A stretch of 64,000 bases of DNA. It comes from Microcosmobacter mediterraneus. GTDB lineage: Bacteria; Bacteroidota; Bacteroidia; Flavobacteriales; Flavobacteriaceae. Of the stretch, positions 33,895 through 43,242 are shown piece after piece (position 1 is the first letter of the stretch; each line of letters starts with the position of its first letter). The DNA lies in the NCBI RefSeq assembly GCF_031846265.1, contig NZ_JAVRIA010000007.1, forward strand, positions 1 to 64,000. The letters run 5' to 3'. The notes under the pieces are model-generated. The model was not told the DNA's origin. It was given only the letters and a program-made list of their open reading frames with translations, and ran no database searches. The position numbers and the translations under genes are program-made.

Positions 33895-35152
33895 AAGCAT
33901 TTTGATTTATTAATTTTTGTTTACGTAACACTAAATAATCTTGTCCGTCTATATTTTGATGAAACCTGTAGCTTCCATCTTTTAGTTTAACAACTTTAGT
34001 CAATCCGTTGTATGTTCCATTTTTATCATTATTATAGTCTTGTCTTGTACCTTCAGAAGTCATCCAAAAACGATTTTCTGAATCTATTAATTCAAAATTC
34101 CCATCATATGCACCTAGGTAATTATAATATTCATTAGCATATATATTACCATCATAGGTATTTAAAAATCCATAAAGTCTATTTTTTCCTTCGTATAATG
34201 CAAAGATTCCACCGCCAATATCACCTCCAATAAATAACCACTTTTTATCAAGTTTTACCTGCCCAACTTTATTGTAATTATCTATGATATCATTTTTTCT
34301 TAAGTTTTTTAAAACATCCTTTTGATTTTGGATAGTTACAAACTCTTTAGTAATTAAATTATATAAATAAACCTTAGTTGAGTTATTAGGATATGCAACT
34401 ATCAAACCATTTGCCCTTGGCAACATGACTTTACCATAATGAGTTGAAGAACTATTAAAACTAACAACACTTGGCAATAAACCATTATCACCTGTATTTG
34501 TATTGTAATAGTATATTTTTGTTGGCTTATCCTTGTTACTTAACAACAAAATAAAATTATCATAGCTAATGGCATGCTTGTATAAAGAGGCTTCTTCTAA
34601 GATATTACCTACATCATCCATTATCCCAAAAGCATTATCTTTTTTATAAATAGCTATATTATTGACGTTAAATTTAGAGATACTATCTACTTCTATATTG
34701 TAATCTAATGATGAAGTTTGCCATACCTTTTTGAGAGAATCTAATTTACGTTCTTGAGCTTCTTTTATTAAGGTCTCTTTTTCTATGCGTTTCATTTCAG
34801 CAATTTCTAAGTCAATATTTAGATCAATATCAACTCTTAAATCTAGCATTTCATTATAGTCTTCTGTACCTTTTTCTGCAAGTTCAAAATAATCGTAAGA
34901 ATAAGATCTTGCTATAAAATAATCTTCTTGTTCAAAACTCAAAATCATACCAAGTCTAGATATTCTACTATTTCTAGTATCACCAAATAATTTTACAGCT
35001 TTCTTAAAATAAGTAACAGATTCGTCTATTTCGCCATTATTATAGCTATTCTCTGCTCTTTTTAAATAAGCTCCTCCTAACTCTTCATCTGTTTGAGCAA
35101 TAGCATTAATACTAAAGGAAAAAAATAAAAACAAGAATATACCGAATCTCAT
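33875..35152 (-). CDS. Hypothetical secreted TPR protein
   Basis: This 425-residue protein starts with a signal peptide (MRFGIFLFLFFSFSINAIAQ; ATG 35152, one codon after a GTG). Residues about 25-100 form TPR-like helices (AENSYNNGEIDESVTYFKKAVKLF), then a coiled coil rich in Lys/Glu (about 105-145), and a beta-rich C-terminal region with GIMDDVGNI and NGLTKVVKL phrases, perhaps WG-like or propeller. No catalytic motif seen. It is monocistronic, with a terminator-like hairpin between it and apbE upstream. Confidence 0.75.
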   Translation of the reverse strand: MRFGIFLFLFFSFSINAIAQTDEELGGAYLKRAENSYNNGEIDESVTYFKKAVKLFGDTRNSRISRLGMILSFEQEDYFIARSYSYDYFELAEKGTEDYNEMLDLRVDIDLNIDLEIAEMKRIEKETLIKEAQERKLDSLKKVWQTSSLDYNIEVDSISKFNVNNIAIYKKDNAFGIMDDVGNILEEASLYKHAISYDNFILLLSNKDKPTKIYYYNTNTGDNGLLPSVVSFNSSSTHYGKVMLPRANGLIVAYPNNSTKVYLYNLITKEFVTIQNQKDVLKNLRKNDIIDNYNKVGQVKLDKKWLFIGGDIGGGIFALYEGKNRLYGFLNTYDGNIYANEYYNYLGAYDGNFELIDSENRFWMTSEGTRQDYNNDKNGTYNGLTKVVKLKDGSYRFHQNIDGQDYLVLRKQKLINQNAFIAKRP

Positions 35153-35155
35153 CAC

Positions 35156-35553
35156 GTAAAAATTAATTAATAGCTCTAATAATTATAAACAAAGTACTAA
35201 TAATAATTCTGATTTTATTATACCTATTATCAGGTATTAACTTTGAATAATTTTAAAAATAAAATAATCCTTATTTAATTGTATTCTACTTCCTGACTTT
35301 TCGTTAAAACGAAAGATTATGTCTTTAAATAGCTAATTAAAAATCAAATACTCTATATTTTTAATTAATAAGAGTAATTTCTATTGCATCAAAGTTAACA
35401 GTTACTGAGAGCAACATTATTGCTTAGCTAAAGGTTAGATAATTCCTGTGGTATTAAAACAATAAAAGCTGAACTAGAAAGATTCTAGGACAACTTTTAT
35501 TTATTGATTAATAGCACTTATTGGACACCTTAGTTTTAATTAAGTCACAAGTA
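35156..35553. other. 398-base intergenic region
   Basis: AT-rich region between apbE and the TPR gene, both on the minus strand. It contains the hairpin at 35464-35498 and a shorter one near 35296-35314 (CTTTTCGTT/AACGAAAG). No ORF or RNA family is recognised. Confidence 0.5.
35464..35498 (-). terminator. Terminator-like hairpin downstream of apbE
   Basis: AAAAG-TG-CTAGAA / TTCTAG-CA-CTTTT, a long stem with internal mismatches and loop AGA (35480-35482). It lies 56 bases after the apbE stop codon and is followed on the minus strand by T-rich sequence. It could act in both directions. Confidence 0.5.
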
Positions 35554-36540
35554 TTAATCTGGAAAATTATTTAAACTTAGGGTTTTAAGTTCATTATTTT
35601 CATCTTCAAAAATAAAATACACTTTTAGCTCTGGATGTGTCTGAAGAAAATCTTTGACTTTTTCTATTCCCATTGCCTGAAAAGCAGTTGCATAACCATC
35701 TGCAGTCATACAATCTGAAGCAATTACTGACACACTCAATACATTAGTTTTACTAGGATAACCTATTTTAGTATTTATGATGTGCGCATAACGATTACCG
35801 TTTTCATCAACCTTAAACTTTCTATAAGTACCAGATGTTGCCATTGCCTTATCCTTTAATTCAACTACTTTAGAATAAGATTGTTCTCCATTAAAATTAG
35901 GATCATCTATACCAACTGTCCAAGCTTTTTTCTTTTCTATATTAGTACCAGATGTACGTAAATCTCCTCCAATATCAACTAAATAATTATTAACACCTTT
36001 AGATTCTAAAAACTCACTAATTACATCAATACCATAGCCTTTAGCAATAGCGTTAAAATCGAGAAACGTATTTTTAGGTTTTAAAATATTGTTATGAACT
36101 CTCTTTACTTTATCTAAGCCGACAGATTTCATAAGACTATCAATCTTTATACTATCTAGATTAATGATACGACCTTCTGGCCCAAAACTCCATGCATTCA
36201 CTACTGCTCCTATTGTTGGATCAAAAACACCTTTAGTTTCTTTATGTATTTTTCTTGAAGCCAATAACACATTTCTAAAGTGATGATCTACTTCATTATT
36301 TTCATTTCTATTTAGTTTAGAAATATCGGAATCTGGAATATAGGTAGACATGGATTGATTAACTACAGCAAATAAACTATCAATCTGTTTTATGAAATTA
36401 GTATTAGTTTCAGAAAAATATTGAATATTAAAACCTGTTCCAAAGATAGGACCAGATAGTTTTACTAGCTCTTGTTCGTTTGCGTCTTGTTTACAAGAGA
36501 CAAAAGCTAATGTTACTAAAATAATTATTACTCTCTTCAT
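35554..36540 (-). CDS. apbE: FAD:protein FMN transferase, lipoprotein
   Basis: ApbE attaches FMN through a phosphoester bond to Thr residues of NqrB and NqrC. The 328-residue protein has a lipoprotein signal (FVSC, Cys16), then MSTYIPDSDISKLN, GAVVNAWSFGP, the FAD/Mg site DFNAIAKGYGID and YLVDIGGDLRTSG, and the C-terminal MATSGTYRKF and HIINTKIGYPS. It acts on the periplasmic side. The nqr operon it serves starts 11 kb away at 47997 and ends 5.4 kb away. It follows the 36542 gene by 1 base. Confidence 0.96.
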   Translation of the reverse strand: MKRVIIILVTLAFVSCKQDANEQELVKLSGPIFGTGFNIQYFSETNTNFIKQIDSLFAVVNQSMSTYIPDSDISKLNRNENNEVDHHFRNVLLASRKIHKETKGVFDPTIGAVVNAWSFGPEGRIINLDSIKIDSLMKSVGLDKVKRVHNNILKPKNTFLDFNAIAKGYGIDVISEFLESKGVNNYLVDIGGDLRTSGTNIEKKKAWTVGIDDPNFNGEQSYSKVVELKDKAMATSGTYRKFKVDENGNRYAHIINTKIGYPSKTNVLSVSVIASDCMTADGYATAFQAMGIEKVKDFLQTHPELKVYFIFEDENNELKTLSLNNFPD

Positions 36541-36541
36541 A

Positions 36542-36919
36542 CTAATTAAGATTCATCTCAATCACTTGTATTCCATTATACTCAATTAAGTATTCTTCGT
36601 TAAGATATACAGGCAGATCTTCACCTTTAGGATTACCCAAACCAACTCCTGCATATAAGACTTTGGCGTCTTTATCATAGGCATGTTTTTTGAAAGATTC
36701 CATCCAAACTACATCATAATTGTTAGGGTTTTCTGGAAGTAATACAGCTCTAACTATCACAAAGAAGTACTGACTATTCTTATCTATACAGACAAACTGT
36801 GGATGCTTTTTTAACTTACTGTTAATAGCAACAAACTCAAAACCTCGAGCCTCTAAATCTTTACCTACATGGTTCATGGCAAGGTTGTGTAATTCTTGTA
36901 AAGTTAGTGCTTTTGGCAT
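36542..36919 (-). CDS. Small conserved protein in operon with apbE
   Basis: This 125-residue soluble protein is of unknown function (GKDLEARGFEFVAINSKLKK, YDVVWMESFKKHAYDK, YLNEEYLIEYNG). I recall homologues labelled NqrF-like in databases, but it has no Cys cluster, FAD or NAD site, so that name is not supported. It resembles a small restriction-endonuclease-like or adaptor fold but I cannot assign one. Its stop is 1 base from the apbE start, so a role in NQR flavinylation or assembly is possible. Confidence 0.75.
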   Translation of the reverse strand: MPKALTLQELHNLAMNHVGKDLEARGFEFVAINSKLKKHPQFVCIDKNSQYFFVIVRAVLLPENPNNYDVVWMESFKKHAYDKDAKVLYAGVGLGNPKGEDLPVYLNEEYLIEYNGIQVIEMNLN

Positions 36920-36924
36920 TATGC

Positions 36925-36932
36925 AAATTTAC
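36925..36932 (-). promoter_or_regulatory. Putative -7 box of the 36542/apbE operon
   Basis: The minus strand reads TAAATTTG at 36932-36925, ending 5 bases before the ATG (36919). The mRNA would be nearly leaderless. Confidence 0.5.
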
Positions 36933-36997
36933 GACTAATATAAACTTACTTAAAATTGTTTAGTCTATTTAAAGGTTATTAATATAATAGCTTAAAA

Positions 36998-39364
36998 TTA
37001 ATCTTCAACTGTTACAATATCTGAAATTAATAAAGCACTATTAACAACACCTTCTATACAAAGCTTTATGGGTTGTTTTGTGTTTAATATTTTTAAAGTA
37101 ATGGTTCCATCTTTTCCAACACGTACATTTGGAAACCAATCTATAACACCATATTCTTTAAAAAAATCACTACTAAATGTAGAGTATTTAGGTGTGTAAA
37201 ATCTTTTGGGAGTAGTAAATGTTAATGGTATATTATAAACAGAGAAAGATTCTCTTGGTTTAACTTTAAAGCGTTTTTGAGGATCTGTATAAACACGAAT
37301 TACACCTGCTCCACCTCTTATCCCTTCACCAACTCCACCTTTATTTACTTCTACATAATCTACAAATTCCATACTAAATCCTTGGAGAATATCTAAGTCA
37401 ACTAATCTAACACCATCCAAAAAAATAATTGGAACATCTGTTGCATTGATTGAAGCTTTATTTCTTGTATAAATTCTAAAAAAGGATAAACTTCCATCGA
37501 TAGGATCCTCATCTGGTGTTTCTTCTACCATAAATCCTCGACCACTTAAAAACTGTCCCAAAGTTCTATAAAGCTTTCGCTCTTTTTCATCAAACTCTGT
37601 TATCCTGCCTAAAGTAGCATTTTGTAATTTTTCTAATCGTGTAAACCCTTTTTTTGCAACAACTTTTACTTCGTTTAGTTCTTCTATATCTTTATACTTA
37701 AAGAACTCTTTTTCAGTATTTGCTAGTTGATTTGTATTAGTAACACTAACTGGAATATAATCAGTAGAAAATTGTGAAATTGTATTTGGGTAAAATTGAA
37801 GTACAGCTTTAGATTTCCCAACTTTTATACCTTTTCTAAACTCTCCAATTCTTAACTTCTCATCATCTAACGGAAAAAGCCCTTTTCGTTCTAAAGTTCT
37901 TTGATTTTCTGTGAAATTAATGACTTCTGATTTTGAATTGATATTAGGATAAATTAATAATCCTTTAGAAGCATTGTCATTAGAGTTAATGGTGTATGAA
38001 ATACCTACTTCGAAATCATAATTATAATCTGGTGGTTTATTAAATATTCTATTCCAGTTATAACTGCTCCATCCTTGCGTAAGTAATACATTATCTAACT
38101 CTAATTGCTTCTTCAAAGTAATATCTGTGAAATAATAACTTGCATTCTGAACTGGTGTTTTAATAAAAGGTTTTAAATATATTGTTGATACGATATTTTC
38201 ATGATGATAATAACTCTTTGTGTCTTTTGGTAAGACTGAGATACTTATATTTTGAAACTGAGACTCATCAACTTTTATAACAGGAATTTTTACCTCTAAT
38301 GAATCACCTTTTACAACAGGTCTAGCATCTTTAATTAATGCATTATTTATACCTCTATAATTAAAAAACATGCGCTCAACTAAAGGTGTATTATCATCAT
38401 TAAAAAGAGTAAATATATTGATACCAGTAAACAGGTTACTTTTTCTTATCTTTAATGTGGATTGAGTTTCTCCATTAAATGATATACTTACATCTTTTAG
38501 TTCTACTCCATTATGAATATATATTCTAAAAGATTTATTTGCAACTTTTGGTAACGTTGTATTATTAGTTTTTAATGATATAACCACATCATCTTTTAAA
38601 TCTTTTAAAGACAATACAACACCTCTTGGATCTATATTATTAATTGGTATTTTGAATTGAGATTCGTTGTAGGTATATCTTATAAAATAAGATCGTCCTG
38701 GTTTGGGATTTAAAACAAACTTTCCAATACCAAAGGCATTTAATTTAAATTCTGTTAATTCAGATTCTAGATCATCTATAAGCAAAAGTTTAAGCCCTGC
38801 TACTCCAAGTCCTAATTGATCTTTAGCAATAACTCCAATAATATTGTCTGTATCTTGAAGCAAGTGACCTCCTTCTGGTAAAACTTGTAAATCAATATTG
38901 CCAGAGCTTATTGTAGGCTTATCTATTAAAAGATTCTCTGGATCTAAAACTCTAAATGATTCTAAGAAATAATTATGCTCATCAGGAAAATTTTTCATCC
39001 AATTAGTATAAGCTTTAAACTTATACTCTCCTGTTGTGAAAAGCGAATCTATGATAAAATCTCCTCGACTTACACCTTGGTTAACAAGAATCAATTTTTC
39101 TTTTACAACTTGATTTTTATCATTAATTATCTGGCAATATAAATTTGTAGTACTAAATGAAAGTTCTTGAGATTCTTTTATAAAACTGTAAGCATTAAAA
39201 GCTAACATCTCACCTTTAATAAAAACTGTTTTATTAAGGTGTATATAAACCTGCTCTCTTGTTAATTCTGTGAAATCATCAAAAGCATCAAGCACCAATT
39301 CATCATCTTGAGAGTACAATGAAATTGAACATAACAACAATAGAATTAAGCATCTATTTTTCAT
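36998..39364 (-). CDS. Macroglobulin-like secreted protein with TonB-plug domain but no barrel
   Basis: ATG 39364 (2 bases after the upstream stop) gives a 788-residue protein with signal peptide MKNRCLILLLLCSISLYSQ. An MG2-like domain (about 25-130, QVYIHLNKTVFIKGEML) is typical of alpha-2-macroglobulin-like proteins. Further beta domains follow, then a plug-like domain (about 590-700: LNEVKVVAKKG, PIIFLDGVRL, FVDYVEVNKGG). No transmembrane beta barrel follows; the protein ends soon after in a Carboxypeptidase-like beta domain. Related proteins are common in Bacteroidetes, with no assigned function. It pairs with the 39367-40890 gene. Confidence 0.78.
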   Translation of the reverse strand: MKNRCLILLLLCSISLYSQDDELVLDAFDDFTELTREQVYIHLNKTVFIKGEMLAFNAYSFIKESQELSFSTTNLYCQIINDKNQVVKEKLILVNQGVSRGDFIIDSLFTTGEYKFKAYTNWMKNFPDEHNYFLESFRVLDPENLLIDKPTISSGNIDLQVLPEGGHLLQDTDNIIGVIAKDQLGLGVAGLKLLLIDDLESELTEFKLNAFGIGKFVLNPKPGRSYFIRYTYNESQFKIPINNIDPRGVVLSLKDLKDDVVISLKTNNTTLPKVANKSFRIYIHNGVELKDVSISFNGETQSTLKIRKSNLFTGINIFTLFNDDNTPLVERMFFNYRGINNALIKDARPVVKGDSLEVKIPVIKVDESQFQNISISVLPKDTKSYYHHENIVSTIYLKPFIKTPVQNASYYFTDITLKKQLELDNVLLTQGWSSYNWNRIFNKPPDYNYDFEVGISYTINSNDNASKGLLIYPNINSKSEVINFTENQRTLERKGLFPLDDEKLRIGEFRKGIKVGKSKAVLQFYPNTISQFSTDYIPVSVTNTNQLANTEKEFFKYKDIEELNEVKVVAKKGFTRLEKLQNATLGRITEFDEKERKLYRTLGQFLSGRGFMVEETPDEDPIDGSLSFFRIYTRNKASINATDVPIIFLDGVRLVDLDILQGFSMEFVDYVEVNKGGVGEGIRGGAGVIRVYTDPQKRFKVKPRESFSVYNIPLTFTTPKRFYTPKYSTFSSDFFKEYGVIDWFPNVRVGKDGTITLKILNTKQPIKLCIEGVVNSALLISDIVTVED

Positions 39365-39366
39365 CT

Positions 39367-40890
39367 TTAATTTGTAATAGCTTTTAATGGAGAATTTAGC
39401 CAATATAAATCCTTACTTTGATCTATATTAACCTTTGCATTTGATAATGGTTTAGCTTTGTCAACAAATTTCACATTATTAGGTTTTTCCGATTTACTTA
39501 ATACATCTTGCACAAAAAACTCTCTAAACTGGTAAGCTGTTAAACTTATTTTTTGATAGAGTTTTCTTCCTGTTTTATCGGTTATATTTTTAATTCTATA
39601 TTCAAAACCTTTCATTGCGTCTTTAGTATTAACTTCTTCAGGAATGCTCCATTCTGCAATTCTCAATTTAATAGTTCTCTCATCAATTACATTAAATTCT
39701 TCAACCATCAATTTCTTTTTTTTGAATTTGAATCTAAAGTCTTTTTTATCTAGTGAAGACATTAATAGATCGCTATTAAAAAACACATAAAACGATTTTT
39801 CTTCAGCATCATATTGAACATTATCAACATCAAAATAGAAGGAATCACTTACAATAAATTTATTATTGAAAGTGATGTAGTTTAAATACATTTTAGCATT
39901 ACGTAACACATATTCAATTTCAACTTCCAATAACACATCTAAGGATTTTGTTTCAAGAACTTGATACACAAACTTATGTATACCATAAGTATCTTTAGAG
40001 ATATAGATTTTACCTTTGGCTTTATGGCTTACTCCTGTTAACTTGTTTAATGCTTTAAAAGAAATCTCGTATAACGGTTTATCATTTAAATAGACAGTTT
40101 TCATATCTAAAAACTCATGATTTAATAAAAACCGTTTCTTAAAAATGTAAACAAACGAAAAGCTAAGCTGTTCAAAATTTCGAATTGGATTATGGATATT
40201 TAGTATACTTAACTCATTACCTCCTTGTCCAGAAAGCGTGGTATTATTTATATACTTAGACTCACCATCATATACCTGTAATAACGTTGAATCTCTATTA
40301 AAATCTTTATTTTCAGTATACTTATATATTGCTGTTTCATTATAATCGTCCATAATAATATCTGTACCGAAACCTGCATCGAACGATTCTATTATAGCTT
40401 CATTGAGATTATAATAATTGCCGTTAACTATTTGATAATCTCTATAATAACCTACTTTAGAGTATGGAGTGTAAGGGTAATTTTTTGGTATACTTAAAAT
40501 GGCTTTCTGTATAATTTCTTCTGGTGAAAGTTTAGATTTACCATTTGTTTTAGAGTTTCCTGTAATAATTACCTGATCTAACATCTCAACCTTTGGTATT
40601 AGGGTAATTACGTTTATCTCCTTATCTTTTAAATGACTTAAAGCTAAAGTCTTGGATTTATAACCAATACAAGAAATAAGAAGAATATCGCCATCTCTTT
40701 TATATTGATATGGTATTCTAAAATCACCATCAATATTAGCTATAACTCCATTACCACTTTTTTGAAACTGAATTGTTGCATAAGATACGGGATACCTCGT
40801 ATCACTTTCTATAACCTTACATAAAATTTCCTGGACCTGAGACTGAACTGACAGACCACAGCATAGTAAAATGAAAAGTACCTTTTTCAT
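39367..40890 (-). CDS. Carboxypeptidase-like regulatory domain surface protein
   Basis: ATG 40890 opens a 507-residue protein with a signal peptide (MKKVLFILLCCGLSVQSQ), a CarboxypepD_reg-like beta domain (about 20-108, PVSYATIQFQKSGNGVIANIDGDFRI and a VDQVIITG-like end) and a large beta-rich region with no known catalytic motif. It is probably periplasmic or on the outer membrane. It lies 2 bases upstream of the macroglobulin/plug protein, so the two may form a complex. The function is unknown. Confidence 0.75.
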   Translation of the reverse strand: MKKVLFILLCCGLSVQSQVQEILCKVIESDTRYPVSYATIQFQKSGNGVIANIDGDFRIPYQYKRDGDILLISCIGYKSKTLALSHLKDKEINVITLIPKVEMLDQVIITGNSKTNGKSKLSPEEIIQKAILSIPKNYPYTPYSKVGYYRDYQIVNGNYYNLNEAIIESFDAGFGTDIIMDDYNETAIYKYTENKDFNRDSTLLQVYDGESKYINNTTLSGQGGNELSILNIHNPIRNFEQLSFSFVYIFKKRFLLNHEFLDMKTVYLNDKPLYEISFKALNKLTGVSHKAKGKIYISKDTYGIHKFVYQVLETKSLDVLLEVEIEYVLRNAKMYLNYITFNNKFIVSDSFYFDVDNVQYDAEEKSFYVFFNSDLLMSSLDKKDFRFKFKKKKLMVEEFNVIDERTIKLRIAEWSIPEEVNTKDAMKGFEYRIKNITDKTGRKLYQKISLTAYQFREFFVQDVLSKSEKPNNVKFVDKAKPLSNAKVNIDQSKDLYWLNSPLKAITN

Positions 40891-40967
40891 TAATAGCACT
40901 AGTTTTTTATAAAGTTAATGAAAAGGGGAACTAATAAAAAACCTTTGTGTTATTTATGGTTAGAATA

Positions 40968-41840
40968 TTATTTAAACCTAACAAATTTAGCATCGTAAAA
41001 GGTGTAACCAGGAATTTCAATTTGATCTCCTAACTTTAATTTGTACCAAGGAGATATCTTATTATGCTCAAGGTTTTTGAGTAGGTGCACACTCTGTGCT
41101 GGTGTATTACCTTGTAATAAGGCAAAGTATTTTTTACCTGCTTCATCTTCAATGACATCTGCTATCATAACCACATGTCCTGGAGAACCACCAATAATGA
41201 GCATATCTCCTATTTTAAGTTTATTAACATCATTAATTTTGGGTAATTCTGAAAATAATGAAATGGTTCCTGAGTACATATAAATTAAGTTCAGGTACTT
41301 ATAAAAATTTGCTTTAGAATGATTAGCAGTAGCTGTTTTACTGAAAATCACCTTATTACCATTTATTTTTGGTCTATAACCTTCTGCATATTTTGTCCAT
41401 GAGCAATTGTGACCACTAGTAAAATTAAAACCAATGTCGTTTTTTCGATTCTGTTCCCAGAGATATTCGCTTCTAAGTCTTATCAGAGCGTCTGCACATT
41501 GTTGCAACCCATTCTCTGGTACAGGAACTTCCAAAATTCCAAAATGACCTATTTGATTAAAGTAAGGGCTTCCATCATAGTTAATGACTTTAGCACCAAA
41601 TGGCTTTAGTTTATAATGTCTTATATAGTCCTGAAAAGAACCTTTTGCATACGCTACTCTTTTAAACCCATCTGGTATGGTGATGCGTTCCTTAACTGTT
41701 TTACCCTCTGTATTTATATAACCATTAGAGTTAGTGATTGAGTTAGAAATAACTTGAGACACCTCTTTTACTGGTTTAAATTGGTAAGCTATTATTGCAA
41801 TAAAGCTAAGTAATACAACACAAAGAATTGATTTTTTCAT
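40968..41840 (-). CDS. DUF4846 family protein
   Basis: This 290-residue protein has an N-terminal signal or anchor (about 4-22). It matches DUF4846: GYINTEGKTVKERITIPDGFKR, FGAKVINYDGSPYFNQ, DIGFNFTSGHNCSWTKYAEG, and a C-terminal DMLIIGGSPGHVVMIADV. The GHNC and PGH residues suggest an enzyme or binding site but I know of no tested function. It is downstream of a bidirectional terminator after nqrF. Confidence 0.85.
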   Translation of the reverse strand: MKKSILCVVLLSFIAIIAYQFKPVKEVSQVISNSITNSNGYINTEGKTVKERITIPDGFKRVAYAKGSFQDYIRHYKLKPFGAKVINYDGSPYFNQIGHFGILEVPVPENGLQQCADALIRLRSEYLWEQNRKNDIGFNFTSGHNCSWTKYAEGYRPKINGNKVIFSKTATANHSKANFYKYLNLIYMYSGTISLFSELPKINDVNKLKIGDMLIIGGSPGHVVMIADVIEDEAGKKYFALLQGNTPAQSVHLLKNLEHNKISPWYKLKLGDQIEIPGYTFYDAKFVRFK

Positions 41841-41855
41841 AGGAATACAACGAAA

Positions 41856-41885
41856 AAACCCAACACTTTCGTATTGGGTTTTTTT
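41856..41885 (-). terminator. Terminator of the nqr operon
   Basis: AAAAACCCAA (41856-41865) and TTGGGTTTTT (41876-41885) form a 10-bp stem flanked by A and T runs, so it works in either direction. It lies about 50 bases after the nqrF stop. Confidence 0.85.
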
Positions 41886-41898
41886 ATTTTTTCTTAAT

Positions 41899-41928
41899 AG
41901 ATCCTGAATCAGGTTCAGGATGACAAAA
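41899..41928. repeat. Dispersed-type palindromic repeat (ATCCTGAA...TTCAGGAT)
   Basis: ATCCTGAA, a 5-base loop TCAGG, TTCAGGAT, then GACAAAA. I recall ATCCTGAA...TTCAGGATGAC as a very frequent intergenic repeat in Flavobacteriaceae and other genomes. It sits between the nqrF stop and the operon terminator. Copy number cannot be judged from this window. Confidence 0.7.
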
Positions 41929-41933
41929 GTCTA

Positions 41934-43241
41934 CTAGCCACCAAAGTCATCGAATCTAATGTGCTCATCTGGGATTCCGAAATCTTCTCCCATTTTTTGA
42001 ACCGCTTGATTCATTAAAGGAGGTCCACAGAAATATAATTCTATATCTTCTGGTGTTTCATGATGATTTAGATAATTATCAATGACACAATTATGAATAA
42101 ATCCAACAAAACCATCACCAGCCTCATCATTAATATCTGTTTTAACTTTCCAATTATCTTCCTCTAAAGGTTCAGATAATGCCATGTAGAATTTAAAGTT
42201 TGGAAAGTCTTTTTCTAACTTTCTAAAGTGTTCTATGTAGAATAATTCACGCTTAGAACGTCCACCATACCAATAGGTTACTTTACGACCTGTTTTTATA
42301 GTTCTAAATAATTCATATAAGTGAGAACGCATTGGTGCCATACCTGCTCCACCACCAACATATAACATTTCACTTTCAGATTCATTGATGAAGAATTCAC
42401 CATAAGGTCCTGAAATCGTTACTTTATCTCCAGGTTTTTGAGCAAAAATGTAAGATGAAGCAATACCAGGATTAACATCCATCCATTGATTCTTAGAACG
42501 ATCCCAAGGTGGTGTTGCAATACGAACATTTAACATAATCTCACGCCCTTCTGCTGGATAAGAAGCCATAGAATAAGCTCTTTCTACAGACTCAGAATTC
42601 TTCATCACTAATGGCCAGAGACCAAACTTATCCCACTCTGCCTGAAACTTATCTGGTGAATCATGTTCTTCTGGATGCGCAGTAATATCGATATCAGAAT
42701 ATTTAATCTCACATTCTGGAATTTCTATTTGTATATAACCACCTGCTTTGTAACCCATATCTTCAGGAATCTCAACAACAAATTCCTTAATAAAAGAAGC
42801 TACATTATAGTTTCTCACAACTGTTGCCTCCCATTTTTTGATACCAAATACTTCTTCAGGAATAGTTACTTCCATATCTTGTTTTACTTTCACTTGACAA
42901 GATAAGCGCGCTCCATGTTGTAACTCTTTACGTGTAAAATGGGGTGTTTCCGTTGGCAAAGCCTCTCCTCCTCCTGACAATACATGACATTCGCATTGTA
43001 TACATGTACCACCACCACCACAAGCTGATGGTAAAAATATTTTTTCAGCGCTTAATGTTGTTAATAATGTACTACCAGAAGCTACTTCAATCTCACGCTC
43101 ACCATTGATTAATATCTTAACAGGCCCTGAAGGTGATAATTTTTGTTTTACAAATAAGAGTAATGCTACAAGTAATAGGGTCACTACTAAAAATGCCGCT
43201 ACTGTAGCTAAAATAATTCCGAAATCAACTGCTAATATCAT
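41934..43241 (-). CDS. nqrF: Na+-translocating NADH:quinone reductase subunit F
   Basis: NqrF takes electrons from NADH through FAD and a 2Fe-2S cluster. The 435-residue protein has an N-terminal transmembrane helix (about 8-30), the cluster motif CGGGGTCIQCEC (near 74), an FAD-binding region with RAYSMASYP, and the NAD(P)H-binding YVGGGAGMAPMRSH. The C-terminus ends in the typical FDDFGG. It is the last gene of the nqr operon, 1 base after nqrE. Confidence 0.98.
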   Translation of the reverse strand: MILAVDFGIILATVAAFLVVTLLLVALLLFVKQKLSPSGPVKILINGEREIEVASGSTLLTTLSAEKIFLPSACGGGGTCIQCECHVLSGGGEALPTETPHFTRKELQHGARLSCQVKVKQDMEVTIPEEVFGIKKWEATVVRNYNVASFIKEFVVEIPEDMGYKAGGYIQIEIPECEIKYSDIDITAHPEEHDSPDKFQAEWDKFGLWPLVMKNSESVERAYSMASYPAEGREIMLNVRIATPPWDRSKNQWMDVNPGIASSYIFAQKPGDKVTISGPYGEFFINESESEMLYVGGGAGMAPMRSHLYELFRTIKTGRKVTYWYGGRSKRELFYIEHFRKLEKDFPNFKFYMALSEPLEEDNWKVKTDINDEAGDGFVGFIHNCVIDNYLNHHETPEDIELYFCGPPLMNQAVQKMGEDFGIPDEHIRFDDFGG

Positions 43242-43242
43242 A

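Noticed and set aside
35156..35553. A small RNA or ORF in the apbE-TPR intergenic region
   Set aside because: Only hairpins and AT-rich sequence; no conserved signal that I recognise.
36542..36919. Label as NQR subunit F for the small protein beside apbE
   Set aside because: No iron-sulfur Cys cluster, FAD or NAD motif; the true nqrF is at 41934-43241.
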